Shown here: one piece after another, positions 19,991 to 29,582 of the stretch | Layout of the letters: every line of letters begins with the position of its first letter | Position numbering within the stretch: the stretch's first letter is position 1 | DNA from: Solemya velum gill symbiont | GTDB lineage: Bacteria; Pseudomonadota; Gammaproteobacteria; Chromatiales; Chromatiaceae | Reading direction: 5' to 3' | Assembly (NCBI RefSeq): GCF_000787395.1 | Contig: NZ_JRAA01000001.1 | Location: 62,001 to 126,000, forward strand | Length of the DNA stretch: 64,000 nt | Translations under genes and position numbers: made by a program | Notes under the pieces: generated by a model | The model's database searches: none | Told to the model about the DNA's origin: nothing | What the model saw: the letters and a program-made list of their open reading frames with translations, nothing else

Positions 19991-22900
19991 ATGCTGCCTG
20001 GAACCCCACACAGTGATTCACCGGATAATGTCATGAACTCCTGCAGTAAGCCGCAGGTGGTATGGGTTATCGAGGGACTCCATCAGCTACTGACAGCAGC
20101 CACGAGGGCGTTTTCAAACTTTTCTGAAAGTGGTGAGCCTGCTGAGTTGAACGATGCGTCAATGGCGGTTCGACAACTACGTAATGTCGTAAAGTTCAGC
20201 CGTCTGCATGGTGCAGAGATGTTGCTTGATGAGTTGGACAAGGTCGTTCAACGCTTGCAGGATAAAAAGATTCTTGATCAGCGTGGCACGCTGATCGTGT
20301 TGACATCCGGGCTCAAGGCCTTGGAGAAGCACCTTGACATGCTCGTCAGTGGTGGCCTGGATATCCCTCTCCACCTGATGCCCCAGATAAATGAATTACG
20401 TGCTGCACGTGATGCCTCGCTGCCCTCGGAGACAGTGATTTTTATTCCCCGGCTGGATGAGATCCTGCTGCTTGATCTGTGCGAACCGGTACCCGGTGAC
20501 GACTCCCTGATCGATTATCTCAATCAGCAGCGAGGAGAGTTCCATCGCTGCCTGCTCGAATGCTACCGAGGGGAAGCAGCACACGGCTTTGCTGAACTGG
20601 CAGAATTCTTCCTGCAGGCTGCTGACAAGGCTTCCGCTCCCGTACAACGTCTCTTCCTTCCAGCAAGCGTGCTTGCTAATCATCTCTCCGGTCAGCCGTC
20701 CGGAACGGCACTTGCCAGCCGCCTTGTTGTTGCAAAAATTGATGGCCTGATTCGCACTATTCTGCGCCACGGAGAGGATGAGGTTCGTGCCAACTACCCG
20801 ATTGGGCTGTTGAGGAACCTGCTCTACTATGTTGCGCAGATCGATGACGAATCACTGATGCATCTTGGCAGTCTCAAGCAAGAGTATGGACTGGACGAGG
20901 GGCTTGTCGCCCTGCACCAGGATAAGTCCGACAATGCCCAGGCAATTTCAGCGGAACTTGATGCGATTAGTGATGCAATGTCGAGAGAGATTGCATCGAC
21001 CATGAAGCGGCTCAGTTATTACCGGCGTGCAGTCAACCGGGACAAGGAGAGCCTGCATGCCATACGTCATCGCATTGATGCGGTTGCGGATGTTACGGGA
21101 TTACTCGGTTTTGGCGAATTACAGGAGAGTATGGTCGCTGTACAACAACCGCTTGATGATTCCGTTACCCACAGAATTGCTGATGCTCCCCTGCAGGCAT
21201 GTGAGCAGCTTTTACTGCAAACAGGTGATGACCTGCTTCAGCTGTCACAAGAGAGTGAGAATTCTGGTCTGTTTGCGACTCTTCTGGGCAAGGACTTACA
21301 TGGCGATGAGCTGATGCAGCGCAGGCAAGCTGCAGAGGAAGCGGGTGAGCTTGTAGAGCAGATTGAACGCAGTCTCAAGGCGTATCATCCGGGTTCAGAT
21401 GCATCAGATTTTCTCAACGCGGTTATCGGTAGACTTCGCCGAACAGCTGGCCTGGTTTCAAGTGTCAATGATGAGTGGCTATCAACTCGTTTAGAACGTT
21501 TTGCCGATAGACTCGATGCGGGATTCAGTCGCTTGCCCGAAAGTGTTTTGACACCATTTGCCGAGGTGCTTGGCGGGATAGCAAGTTACATCGAGCTGCT
21601 CCCTTATGCATGTGATACTTCTGTGAAAGTGAGTGCCTTCATTGATGAGACGATGTATCGCCTGGAGCCGGAGCTTGACGTTCTGTCTCTACGTGTGAGT
21701 TCGCAATTGCCTGAAGAGTCTGTTGCATCGGATGCATCAGTGGATGCACTGCTGGAAGAGGCGCTGGAAGAATCCGAGATATCACAGGAAGAGTCAAAAG
21801 AGTCAGTAGCTATCATCGTGGAAGAGCTGCCTGTTGTAGAGGAGCAGGGGAGTGAGGCGGCCTGGGATCAGAAAGGAGATCCTGATCCGGAACTGCTGGA
21901 GACTTTTCGTGCTGAAGCAAGCGAGTTGCTCGAACAGATTGAGACACTCTTCGCGAATTTACCTGAAGAGAGACTGAATGCTGAAATGGTTCAGCAGTTC
22001 AGACGCTATCTGCATACTATGAAAGGCTCTTCACGCCTGGTCGAACAGGAGCAGATTGGCCATCTTAGCCATGCAGTTGAAAGCATGCTGATCAATGCAG
22101 AATCTCAATCAGCACTTGGCCAGGAGCAGGTTTACAAACTTGCCCGGGAAGCTGTTGATCTACTCACGACACAAGTTGAATCGTTAACGAGTGAAGCTGT
22201 TCCCTCTGCCGCTGAATTCAGCACATCACTTCAGGAACTCGATATCACCGATCTTTCATCCTCGCCGGATGAGGGTGAAGCTGACAAACAAGTTGTACAG
22301 GAAACTTCGATACAGGAAGAGGCTGCAGACGATCAAGAGAGTATCGAAGAGACGGTTGAGTCTGAAGCGCCTGAAGAAGAGATTGAGGCAGAGGTCGCGA
22401 AAGAAGGTGAAGCCGAGGAAGAGATTGAGGAAGATGTCACGGAAGAAGATGAAGCAGAGGAAGATGCCTGGGAAGAGATCCCGGAAGAAGACGAAGTAGA
22501 GGAAGAAGTCGGGGAAGAGATCACGGAAGAAGACGAAGTAGATGAAGTGACCGGGGAAGAGATCCCGGAAGAAGATGAAGTAGATGAAGAAGTCGAGGGA
22601 ATAGCAATAGAGGAGGGTTTCGATGATGAATTTATCGGAATCCCGGCTGCAGTCACCTCTTACCCGCCTGCAGTCTCACATACCTCGCGAGCAGTCGACG
22701 AGAGTGCAGAAAGAAGCATCAGGGTTCCACTCAAGCTGCTGGAAGATATGTCGAGTGGATTTGCCGAACTCATGGCTTTTGGCTCCCGTCTGCAAGAGCA
22801 GAAAAATCGAGTCTCGTCTGACTTGACTGAACTCGGACGGACTGTCATGCGCCTGGGTGAACAGTTACGTCGCATGGAGAATGAAACCGAATCACACATT

Positions 22901-24535
22901 CTCAACCAGAATGAACCGGTTCCCTCGACAACAGATGAAAATTTCGACCCGCTTGAACTGGACAGATTTACATCGATCCACGAGGTGTCGCGCGCTCTTG
23001 CTGAAACCAGGCATGATCTCTCGTCGATCAAAAAGAGTATCGATATTGTTCAGCAGGAGTCGGGGCACTTGTTGTCAAGGCATACGGATCTCTCGACAAA
23101 TCTCTATCACCAGTTGATCGATAGTCGCACACTGGCATTTGAAACCCAGGTGCCGCGCCTGCAGCGCCTTGTCAGGCAGGTCTCTTCAGATCTCGACAAA
23201 AAAGCACGCCTGACGGTATCGGGCCAGCAGCTGCAGATTGACAGAAATATGCTTGAACGCATTATGCCGTTGCTGGAGCACCTGGTGCGCAATGCGCTTT
23301 TCCATGGTATTGAAATGCCACGGCAGCGTGAAGAGGCAGGCAAGCGCAAGAACGGCAAGCTGACGCTGGACATCCACCGCCATGGCATGGAAGTCATACT
23401 TGGCTTTAGCGATGACGGGCGTGGTTTTGACCGTGAAAAGATTGCCGTCCATGGACATGAGCTCGGTTTGGTCGAATCGAAAAGCAGCCTCTCTGATGAG
23501 GAGATGACACGCATCATCACCACTCCGGGTTTCTCCACCAGCGAGGAGGTAGACCAGGTTTCAGGACGTGGTGTGGGGCTTGATGTGGTAGCGAGTGGTA
23601 TCGATGCACTGGGTGGCCGCCTGCGTATTGCTGAATCAGTAGATGGTGGCGCACGTTTTGTTATCCATTTACCGTGCAATCGCGCAATCATGGATGCCTT
23701 GATTCTCAAGCTGGATAATGCCTGCTATGCCATTCCTGATTCGATGATAGAAGCCGTTGTGCGTGTTGACAGTAGCGAGGTTGAGGCATGCATGAAAGGC
23801 CGTATGCCTGGTATCGACTACAATGGGCAGACTTATCCTTTAAGGCGCTTTGATCATCTTCTGGCTTCTGAAACTTCCTATGTCATCGACGAAAAGAGAA
23901 AATGGCTGCCACTGGTACTGTTGCGTGGCGAATCGCCTGTAGCTCTGTTTGCGGGTGATCTTTACGGTAACCGCCAGATTGTCATCAGGAGTGTCGGAGT
24001 ACAGCTGGAGTCCGTTCCCTGGATAAACGGTGGAACAGTTCTCGCCAGTGGCGAGGTGGCACTGATTGTCGATCCTGGTGTATTGCTTGATGCCTTTGAC
24101 CCTGACGCCATCGTTCCACCTGATGCGATTGTTTCTGAAAGTGAGAGGGGCAGGGGAGTGATCCTCGCGGTAGACGATTCGGTTACCATGCGCAAATTTG
24201 TCACTTCCATGCTTGAGCGCAAGGAGTATCAGGTCATCACGGCGAACGACGGTCTCGATGCGCTGACAAAGTTGAAACGGACTCGTCCTGACCTGGTGTT
24301 GGTGGACATCGAAATGCCACGCATGGACGGATTTGAATTTACCCGTCATTTGCGTGCTTCGCCTGAAACAGAAGAGCTGCCGGTGATCATGATTACATCC
24401 CGTTCTGGTGGCAAGCATCGGCAGCAGGCAAATGAACTTGGCGTCGATGCTTTTCTTGTCAAACCATACAAGGAGAAGGAGTTGATGGAAAAACTCGATG
24501 AATTGCTGCACAGCGAGGAGCAGGAGAATGAGTAG
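19991..24535 (+). CDS. chpA: ChpA/PilL hybrid chemotaxis histidine kinase
   Basis: 1514 residues. N-terminal roughly 580 residues are helical Hpt-like segments without a clear phospho-His. A canonical Hpt lies near residues 628-700 with the acceptor His675 in LHTMKGSS. A Glu-rich spacer (about 760-875) follows, then dimerisation, the CheA ATPase (LVRNALFHGIE, FSDDGRGFD, GRGVGLDVV), a CheW-like domain and a C-terminal receiver with Asp1439 in LVLVDIEMPRMDG. P. aeruginosa ChpA has several Xpt domains; this one seems to keep only one intact site. It begins five bases after pilJ; ATG 20033 is an alternative start. Confidence 0.94.
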   Translation: MLPGTPHSDSPDNVMNSCSKPQVVWVIEGLHQLLTAATRAFSNFSESGEPAELNDASMAVRQLRNVVKFSRLHGAEMLLDELDKVVQRLQDKKILDQRGTLIVLTSGLKALEKHLDMLVSGGLDIPLHLMPQINELRAARDASLPSETVIFIPRLDEILLLDLCEPVPGDDSLIDYLNQQRGEFHRCLLECYRGEAAHGFAELAEFFLQAADKASAPVQRLFLPASVLANHLSGQPSGTALASRLVVAKIDGLIRTILRHGEDEVRANYPIGLLRNLLYYVAQIDDESLMHLGSLKQEYGLDEGLVALHQDKSDNAQAISAELDAISDAMSREIASTMKRLSYYRRAVNRDKESLHAIRHRIDAVADVTGLLGFGELQESMVAVQQPLDDSVTHRIADAPLQACEQLLLQTGDDLLQLSQESENSGLFATLLGKDLHGDELMQRRQAAEEAGELVEQIERSLKAYHPGSDASDFLNAVIGRLRRTAGLVSSVNDEWLSTRLERFADRLDAGFSRLPESVLTPFAEVLGGIASYIELLPYACDTSVKVSAFIDETMYRLEPELDVLSLRVSSQLPEESVASDASVDALLEEALEESEISQEESKESVAIIVEELPVVEEQGSEAAWDQKGDPDPELLETFRAEASELLEQIETLFANLPEERLNAEMVQQFRRYLHTMKGSSRLVEQEQIGHLSHAVESMLINAESQSALGQEQVYKLAREAVDLLTTQVESLTSEAVPSAAEFSTSLQELDITDLSSSPDEGEADKQVVQETSIQEEAADDQESIEETVESEAPEEEIEAEVAKEGEAEEEIEEDVTEEDEAEEDAWEEIPEEDEVEEEVGEEITEEDEVDEVTGEEIPEEDEVDEEVEGIAIEEGFDDEFIGIPAAVTSYPPAVSHTSRAVDESAERSIRVPLKLLEDMSSGFAELMAFGSRLQEQKNRVSSDLTELGRTVMRLGEQLRRMENETESHILNQNEPVPSTTDENFDPLELDRFTSIHEVSRALAETRHDLSSIKKSIDIVQQESGHLLSRHTDLSTNLYHQLIDSRTLAFETQVPRLQRLVRQVSSDLDKKARLTVSGQQLQIDRNMLERIMPLLEHLVRNALFHGIEMPRQREEAGKRKNGKLTLDIHRHGMEVILGFSDDGRGFDREKIAVHGHELGLVESKSSLSDEEMTRIITTPGFSTSEEVDQVSGRGVGLDVVASGIDALGGRLRIAESVDGGARFVIHLPCNRAIMDALILKLDNACYAIPDSMIEAVVRVDSSEVEACMKGRMPGIDYNGQTYPLRRFDHLLASETSYVIDEKRKWLPLVLLRGESPVALFAGDLYGNRQIVIRSVGVQLESVPWINGGTVLASGEVALIVDPGVLLDAFDPDAIVPPDAIVSESERGRGVILAVDDSVTMRKFVTSMLERKEYQVITANDGLDALTKLKRTRPDLVLVDIEMPRMDGFEFTRHLRASPETEELPVIMITSRSGGKHRQQANELGVDAFLVKPYKEKELMEKLDELLHSEEQENE
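22374..22610 (+). repeat. Imperfect tandem repeat encoding the acidic ChpA linker
   Basis: Units of the type GAAGAAGACGAAGTAGA and GGGGAAGAGATC recur several times, encoding EEIPEEDEVEEEV, EEITEEDEVDEV and EEIPEEDEVDEEV. The stretch is in frame within chpA between the Hpt and the kinase core and probably varies in length between strains by slippage. Confidence 0.8.
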
Positions 24536-24989
24536 CAAGGATCCTGTACGAACTCTCGTGTTACCACTACAGGGGGCCACGGCAGTCCTGCCGCAGGCAG
24601 GGATAGCCGAAATCGTATCTTTCAGTGAGACCGAGGCGATTGAAAGACCACAGGGTGAAATCGAAATTCTCGGCCTGATTGACTGGCATCAGTTCAGTGT
24701 GCCGGTTATCGCACTCGAATCAGTTGTCGGCAGACCATTCGGAGAGCCCGGAGCAAAGGCGAAAGTTGCTATTTGTAACGCACTTGATAACAGTCAACAG
24801 CACCCGGCGATCGGCATTGTGCTCGAGAGTGTTCCTCGTGTACTTGTTGTCGAAGATGGCAGGCGGCTTCCTGCAGCCCAGGAAAAGAGTGAGTTCGCCC
24901 TGTCGTCACGCCACCAGGGAGACCTGGTTTGGATTCCGGATATGGAAAAGATTGGCCACTCGGTCAATCAGCAGCTGGCGCTCGACTAA
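24528..24989 (+). CDS. chpC: ChpC-like CheW-domain protein
   Basis: 153 residues from ATG 24528, which lies behind a GGAGCAGGAG sequence and overlaps the chpA stop by eight bases. A CheW fold is visible (LPLQGATAVLPQAGIAEIVSF, LGLIDWHQFSVPVIALESVVG, VAICNAL). It occupies the ChpC position of the pil-chp cluster and may be a second coupling protein linking other receptors to ChpA. The 3' end overlaps convergent rsmE by four bases. Confidence 0.82.
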   Translation: MSSKDPVRTLVLPLQGATAVLPQAGIAEIVSFSETEAIERPQGEIEILGLIDWHQFSVPVIALESVVGRPFGEPGAKAKVAICNALDNSQQHPAIGIVLESVPRVLVVEDGRRLPAAQEKSEFALSSRHQGDLVWIPDMEKIGHSVNQQLALD

Positions 24990-25720
24990 CAAAAATCCCC
25001 GTGCAGCGTCTGCAAGACAGAAACTGCTGCAAGCGGTGCTGTTTCAGCACGCAGTATCCGGTTTCCCAGGCGTACAGACTGCACACCCTGGCCAACAAGA
25101 CTCATCACCTCATCGTTGCTGAAGCCTCCTTCGGGGCCTACTGCAAGGGCAACGGAGTGAAAATCTGTCAGCTCCCTCATGCTGACTGACGCCCTCGGAT
25201 CAAGTATCAGGCGCATATCCTCCATGCACAGACCGGGCCACTCGTCGATACTGCAGACATCGCTAATTTCCGGAATGATGCAGCGACCAGATTGTTCGCA
25301 TGCAGAAATGATCACGCCGTGCCAGTGTGCCAGGCGGCTTGCTTCACGCTTTTGATCAAGTTTAACGACAGAGCGTGAGCCTACCAGTGGTGTGATGCGG
25401 TTAACGCCCAGTTCAACCAGTTTCTGGATGGCAAGGTCCATTTTCTGACCTTTTGTCAGGGCAAGTCCGACATGAATATGCAGAGGTGATTCACGATGAT
25501 GGCAGCTGTTCGCCCGCCCATCGAGGCGCACATTGACATGGCGCTTTTCAAGTGACTCTATGCTTGCGTTGTACTCGTATCCATTGCCGTTGAATAGAGT
25601 CAGTCTGTCCCCGGGCTTGCGCCTGAGGACAGTAGACAGGTGGTGAGCAGCTTCCCGTGGAAGTTCCAGCAGACCGGCATCCTGTAGTTCGCAATCGATG
25701 AAGATGCGCGGAACCGTCAT
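24986..25720 (-). CDS. rsmE: 16S rRNA m3U1498 methyltransferase RsmE
   Basis: 244 residues. SPOUT-fold enzyme that methylates U1498 of 16S rRNA. Present are HHLSTVLRRKPGDRLTLFNGNG, LALTKGQKMDLAIQKLVELGV, SERSVV-like SRSVVKL, ACEQSGRC, VGPEGGFSNDEV and the knot motif LGNRILRAETAPLAAVSVLQ. It follows metF by five bases. Confidence 0.96.
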   Translation of the reverse strand: MTVPRIFIDCELQDAGLLELPREAAHHLSTVLRRKPGDRLTLFNGNGYEYNASIESLEKRHVNVRLDGRANSCHHRESPLHIHVGLALTKGQKMDLAIQKLVELGVNRITPLVGSRSVVKLDQKREASRLAHWHGVIISACEQSGRCIIPEISDVCSIDEWPGLCMEDMRLILDPRASVSMRELTDFHSVALAVGPEGGFSNDEVMSLVGQGVQSVRLGNRILRAETAPLAAVSVLQTLHGDFC

Positions 25721-25725
25721 CGCAA

Positions 25726-26580
25726 TCAGCCTGTGATGCCGAGCCTGTCGCAGAGTATTTGTGTCGCCCCTGCCTGGTTCATGGTGTAGAAATGCAATCC
25801 GGGTGCACCGTTGGCAATAAGGCGTTCACACATATCCGAAACCACATCTGCACCAAAAGAGCGGATGCTGTTGGTATCATCACCAAAAGCTTCAAGACGA
25901 CGCCTGATCCAGCGCGGGATCTCGGCACCACATGAATCCGAGAAACGGGCTAGTGAGCTGTAGTTGGTAATGGGCATGATACCGGGCACGATGGGAACCG
26001 TGACATTCAGCGCCTCGCAGGCATCGACAAAACGGAAATAGGCATCCGCATTGTAGAAATACTGCGTTATCGCCGCGTTTGCACCGGCGCTGACTTTGTT
26101 TGCAAAATACTCGATATCCTTGAATGGATCGGTCGCCTGCGGATGAAATTCCGGATAGGCGGCTACCTCGATATGGAAATGATCGCCCGTGGTTTCACGA
26201 ATGTAGGCAACCAGTTCATCTGCATGGCTGAAATCATGTATCTCACCAAGACCTGCACCGGACGGCAGGTCACCACGCAGCGCGACCAGGCGAGTAATAC
26301 CCTGGCCGATATAGCGTTGCAGCAGCGAATCAATTTCATCTTTTGAAGCGCCGATACAGGAGATGTGCGGTGCCGTCTCAATCTCTTCACTGCGAAGCCA
26401 GTCAACCGCGGCAAAGGTGGTTGACTGGGTCGAGCCACCCGCACCGTAGGTGACGGAGAAGTAAGCTGGTTTGAGAAGATTCAGCTGCGTGACTGTCTGC
26501 CGCATTTTCTCGATGCCTTTTTCCGTCTTCGGCGGAAAGAGTTCGAAACTGAACTGTTTTGTATTATCTTGTGCTGTCAT
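25726..26580 (-). CDS. metF: 5,10-methylenetetrahydrofolate reductase
   Basis: 284 residues. FAD-dependent reduction of methylene-THF to methyl-THF for methionine synthesis. FELFPPKTEKGIEKM, FSVTYGAGGSTQ, RLVALRGDLPSG, AAYPEFHPQA, the ITQYFYNADAYFRFVDAC stretch and IVPGIMPI are typical. It stands 14 bases after ahcY, so the SAM cycle genes ahcY and metF are co-transcribed and would both come under the SAH riboswitch. Confidence 0.97.
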   Translation of the reverse strand: MTAQDNTKQFSFELFPPKTEKGIEKMRQTVTQLNLLKPAYFSVTYGAGGSTQSTTFAAVDWLRSEEIETAPHISCIGASKDEIDSLLQRYIGQGITRLVALRGDLPSGAGLGEIHDFSHADELVAYIRETTGDHFHIEVAAYPEFHPQATDPFKDIEYFANKVSAGANAAITQYFYNADAYFRFVDACEALNVTVPIVPGIMPITNYSSLARFSDSCGAEIPRWIRRRLEAFGDDTNSIRSFGADVVSDMCERLIANGAPGLHFYTMNQAGATQILCDRLGITG

Positions 26581-26594
26581 TTTTCGGTCCGTGA

Positions 26595-28007
26595 TCAGTA
26601 ACGGTAGTGATCCGGCTTGTAGGGGCCATCGACAGCCACGCCGATATAGTCGGCCTGGAAATCTGTCAGTGTCGTCATGTCGGCGCCGATCTTCTCAAGG
26701 TGAAGACGTGCAACTTCTTCATCAAGGTGTTTCGGCAGCGTATAGACGGCGGTTGGGTATTCGTCAGCTTTTGTCCACAGCTCGATCTGTGCCAATACCT
26801 GGTTGGTGAAGGAGTTGGACATGACGAAACTCGGGTGGCCTGTTGCGCAACCGAGATTCACAAGGCGACCTTGTGCAAGCAAGATGATGCGCTTGCCATC
26901 CGGGAAGATGATGTGATCGACCTGTGGCTTGATCTCTTCCCACTCATACTTTTCAAGACTTGCGACATCGATTTCGTTATCGAAGTGACCGATGTTGCAG
27001 ACGATGGCCTGGTCCTTCATCTTCGCCATGTGGTCGTGGGTGATGACATGGTAGTTACCGGTTGCGGTAACGAAAATATCAACCTTGTCACATGCCTCAT
27101 CCATGGTGACGACGCGATAGCCTTCCATTGCCGCCTGCAGGGCACAGATGGGATCAATCTCGGTAATCAATACAGTCGCGCCAAGACCGCGCAGCGACTG
27201 TGCCGAACCCTTGCCGACATCGCCATAACCACATACGAGGGCAACCTTGCCGGCAACCATGACATCGGTTGCGCGCTTGATGCCGTCGACGAGTGACTCA
27301 CGGCAGCCATAGAGGTTGTCGAATTTCGACTTGGTGACCGAGTCGTTGACGTTGATGGCAGGGCAGTAGAGTTCACCGCTTTTCTGCATCTGGTAGAGAC
27401 GATGTACGCCGGTGGTTGTCTCTTCAGTAACGCCCTGGATATTCTCCATGATGCGACTGTACCAACCCGGTGATGTTTTCAGCTTCTCCTTGATGGCATT
27501 GTAGAGAGATACCTCTTCCTCGCTGCCGGGGTTGTCGAGAATTGAAATATCCTTTTCTGCCTTGGCGCCGAGGGCGACCAGCAGGGTGGCATCACCACCA
27601 TCATCGAGAATCATGTTCGGTGTGCCGCCGTCATGCCATTCCATGATGCGGTGAGCATAGTCCCAATATTCATTGAGGTTTTCGCCCTTGAAGGCAAATA
27701 CCGGAATGCCGTCTTCTGCGATGGCCGCAGCAGCATGATCCTGGGTTGAAAAAATGTTACATGATGCCCAGCGCACCTCGGCACCCAGTGCAACCAGTGT
27801 CTCGATAAGCACGGCGGTCTGGATTGTCATATGCAGGCTGCCTGCAATGCGAGCGCCTTTCAGGGGTTGTTCATCACCGAATTTTTCACGCAGTGCCATG
27901 AGACCGGGCATCTCGGTTTCGGCAATAGCAATCTCCTTGCGGCCCCAGGCGGCAAGTGACATGTCGGCAACAATGTAGTTCTGATCTGATTCCGCAACAG
28001 CGTTCAT
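26595..28007 (-). CDS. ahcY: S-adenosylhomocysteine hydrolase
   Basis: 470 residues, the long form with the insert seen in many proteobacteria. NAD-dependent hydrolysis of SAH to homocysteine and adenosine. Diagnostic: [68 protein letters not shown] and the C-terminal [12 protein letters not shown] strong RBS (GAGGAGACT) precedes the ATG, downstream of an SAH aptamer and a sigma-70 promoter on the same strand. Confidence 0.98.
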   Translation of the reverse strand: MNAVAESDQNYIVADMSLAAWGRKEIAIAETEMPGLMALREKFGDEQPLKGARIAGSLHMTIQTAVLIETLVALGAEVRWASCNIFSTQDHAAAAIAEDGIPVFAFKGENLNEYWDYAHRIMEWHDGGTPNMILDDGGDATLLVALGAKAEKDISILDNPGSEEEVSLYNAIKEKLKTSPGWYSRIMENIQGVTEETTTGVHRLYQMQKSGELYCPAINVNDSVTKSKFDNLYGCRESLVDGIKRATDVMVAGKVALVCGYGDVGKGSAQSLRGLGATVLITEIDPICALQAAMEGYRVVTMDEACDKVDIFVTATGNYHVITHDHMAKMKDQAIVCNIGHFDNEIDVASLEKYEWEEIKPQVDHIIFPDGKRIILLAQGRLVNLGCATGHPSFVMSNSFTNQVLAQIELWTKADEYPTAVYTLPKHLDEEVARLHLEKIGADMTTLTDFQADYIGVAVDGPYKPDHYRY

Positions 28008-28036
28008 CTCTAGAGTCTCCTCAATTAGAATTCACA

Positions 28037-28118
28037 CTGAGCGCCGTTGCTATTTGTGCCGTCAACCTGAGCCTGGCAGATGCACCGTTGGTGATCTGTC
28101 GCAACGCTCCTCAGGTTG
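28037..28118 (-). promoter_or_regulatory. SAH riboswitch upstream of ahcY
   Basis: On the minus strand the leader reads CAACCTGAGGAGCGTTGCGAC, then GCCAGGCTCAGGTTG, then CAACGGCGCTC. CAACCTGAG pairs with CTCAGGTTG to make P1, and GAGCGTTG can pair with CAACGGCGCTC to form the pseudoknot, which matches the known SAH riboswitch consensus. It lies about 30 bases before the ahcY start. By family knowledge SAH binding turns expression on, so ahcY-metF would be induced when SAH builds up. Confidence 0.93.
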
Positions 28119-28148
28119 CGGTGTCCGTCTGGACAATTTGAGCCGGCT

Positions 28149-28177
28149 ATTTTAGCCTTGTCGCGCCGGCAACGCAA
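28149..28177 (-). promoter_or_regulatory. Sigma-70 promoter of ahcY
   Basis: On the minus strand TTGCGT (28177-28172) and TAAAAT (28154-28149) are spaced by 17 bases, about 30 bases upstream of the SAH aptamer. This would start the leader RNA just before the P1 stem. Confidence 0.6.
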
Positions 28178-28181
28178 AACA

Positions 28182-29477
28182 TCATGCCGTGAACCATTCG
28201 AAAATGAAGAGGGCTGCAATTTCAATCAGCAACATCGGTAGAAGAAAGCCGATATTAGCCTGGGCGATTTTGTGTGCGACTACCCCGTATCTTCCCTGCA
28301 TTGCCAAGTGTATGCCAGACAGGGGCGAGACCATGACACCGGTTGACCAGCACATTAGGTAGAGCATACCTAGCAGGTTCGGGTCATCGACAATCGGTAA
28401 CAGCAAAGGACTTGAGGTGGCTATGCCGATAATGGGATGCACGCCAATAGCGGCAAGGATGGTTATGGCAACCAGGAACAAGCTGGCTTGCGCTGCTCCG
28501 AAACTATCCAGGCCGGGTTCCAGTTGGTAGGCGAACACAACCGAGGTGACTCCCGTGGCCAACACGCCTGCGGCAAGGAACAGGATCAGTTCTCCCGACA
28601 TGCGGTGTAGGCCATTGAGAACGAAGCTGGCGCTTTTGTGCATTACATGATGCGGTTCGCGTAGTGAGAGAACCATGAGTGTGAGCGTGACAGAAAGCAG
28701 CGCAATCAGCGTGATAATCGGTATGTCAGGCAGGTAGTTGTGCAGGACAAGAACGGCGACAGCGAGTATGGCAGGTGTCAGTAGTGCCTCGAAATGCATC
28801 GGGTAGCCGCGGAATTCTTCAGATAGTGACGATTGATTCAACTGCCAGGCTGCAATACCGAGCATGAGTGTCGCTATTGGAATGCCTGCCAGGGTCATGG
28901 TTAACAGTTGTGAACCATCGGCATTGGTCAGGGCGACTCCCATTGCAGCAAAGAAAGGAGACCAGAGTGCTGCCAGTGCAAAACCGCGTGACAGTACGGT
29001 TGCTTGCAGCAGTGACAGGGGGCGTTTCATTGATTGGCGGTCTGCAATGATCATGATGGTCGACAGGTTGATGACTGCACCAAACAGGTGTGTACCGAGC
29101 AGGGTGCGCCAGATCGCTTTTTTTCCAGTCGGTGTGCTTTGTTCTGTCTTATCACTGTCGGGCAGGGCGATGAGGCGCAGAAAGCCGACAGCTGCAAGCA
29201 TTGCCAAAAGAGCCTGGTTACTGGCGATTGCCTGGCTTAAATCAAATTGCCCGGACTTGAGCCAGCCCCACAGCATGCCGATTGCGCCGATAGAGACCAT
29301 TGCCAGGGATTGCCAGCGCTGCAGAAGTGAAACATTTCTGAATAGAAGAAGTCCGGCAAGCCAGCCAGTTGTACCGGCAAGCAGGTAACCATTGCCTGTA
29401 AATCCGTTGGTCACGGACAGGATGATCATTAACAGCAGCAGGATGCCGCCAAGGCGTTGGTGGAGGTTTTCTTGCAT
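28182..29477 (-). CDS. Polytopic membrane protein of the ion-transporter type, function unknown
   Basis: 431 residues, about eleven or twelve hydrophobic helices. The C-terminal part has a polar helical-hairpin motif typical of ion-transporter (IT) superfamily carriers: GVHPIIGIATSSPLLLPIVDDP followed by CWSTGVMVSPLSGIHLAMQG. That resembles C4-dicarboxylate or related anion permeases but I cannot assign a substrate. It is a single gene on the minus strand, stopping close to the ahcY promoter, with about 100 bases to the receiver gene behind it. Confidence 0.65.
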   Translation of the reverse strand: MQENLHQRLGGILLLLMIILSVTNGFTGNGYLLAGTTGWLAGLLLFRNVSLLQRWQSLAMVSIGAIGMLWGWLKSGQFDLSQAIASNQALLAMLAAVGFLRLIALPDSDKTEQSTPTGKKAIWRTLLGTHLFGAVINLSTIMIIADRQSMKRPLSLLQATVLSRGFALAALWSPFFAAMGVALTNADGSQLLTMTLAGIPIATLMLGIAAWQLNQSSLSEEFRGYPMHFEALLTPAILAVAVLVLHNYLPDIPIITLIALLSVTLTLMVLSLREPHHVMHKSASFVLNGLHRMSGELILFLAAGVLATGVTSVVFAYQLEPGLDSFGAAQASLFLVAITILAAIGVHPIIGIATSSPLLLPIVDDPNLLGMLYLMCWSTGVMVSPLSGIHLAMQGRYGVVAHKIAQANIGFLLPMLLIEIAALFIFEWFTA

Positions 29478-29582
29478 GGAGTGGCTGGTTATTTCCGTAT
29501 GCTGCTGTCCATGAACCAGGGGTTCGGGGAAAAGTAAGTATAGTTTACTGCGTCACTTTCCCTGCTGATTATTTGCTCTTTG

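Noticed and set aside
22333-22656. Ser-rich minus-strand frame opposite the ChpA acidic linker
   Set aside because: Shadow of GAA/GAG repeats; no start signal and only low-complexity text.
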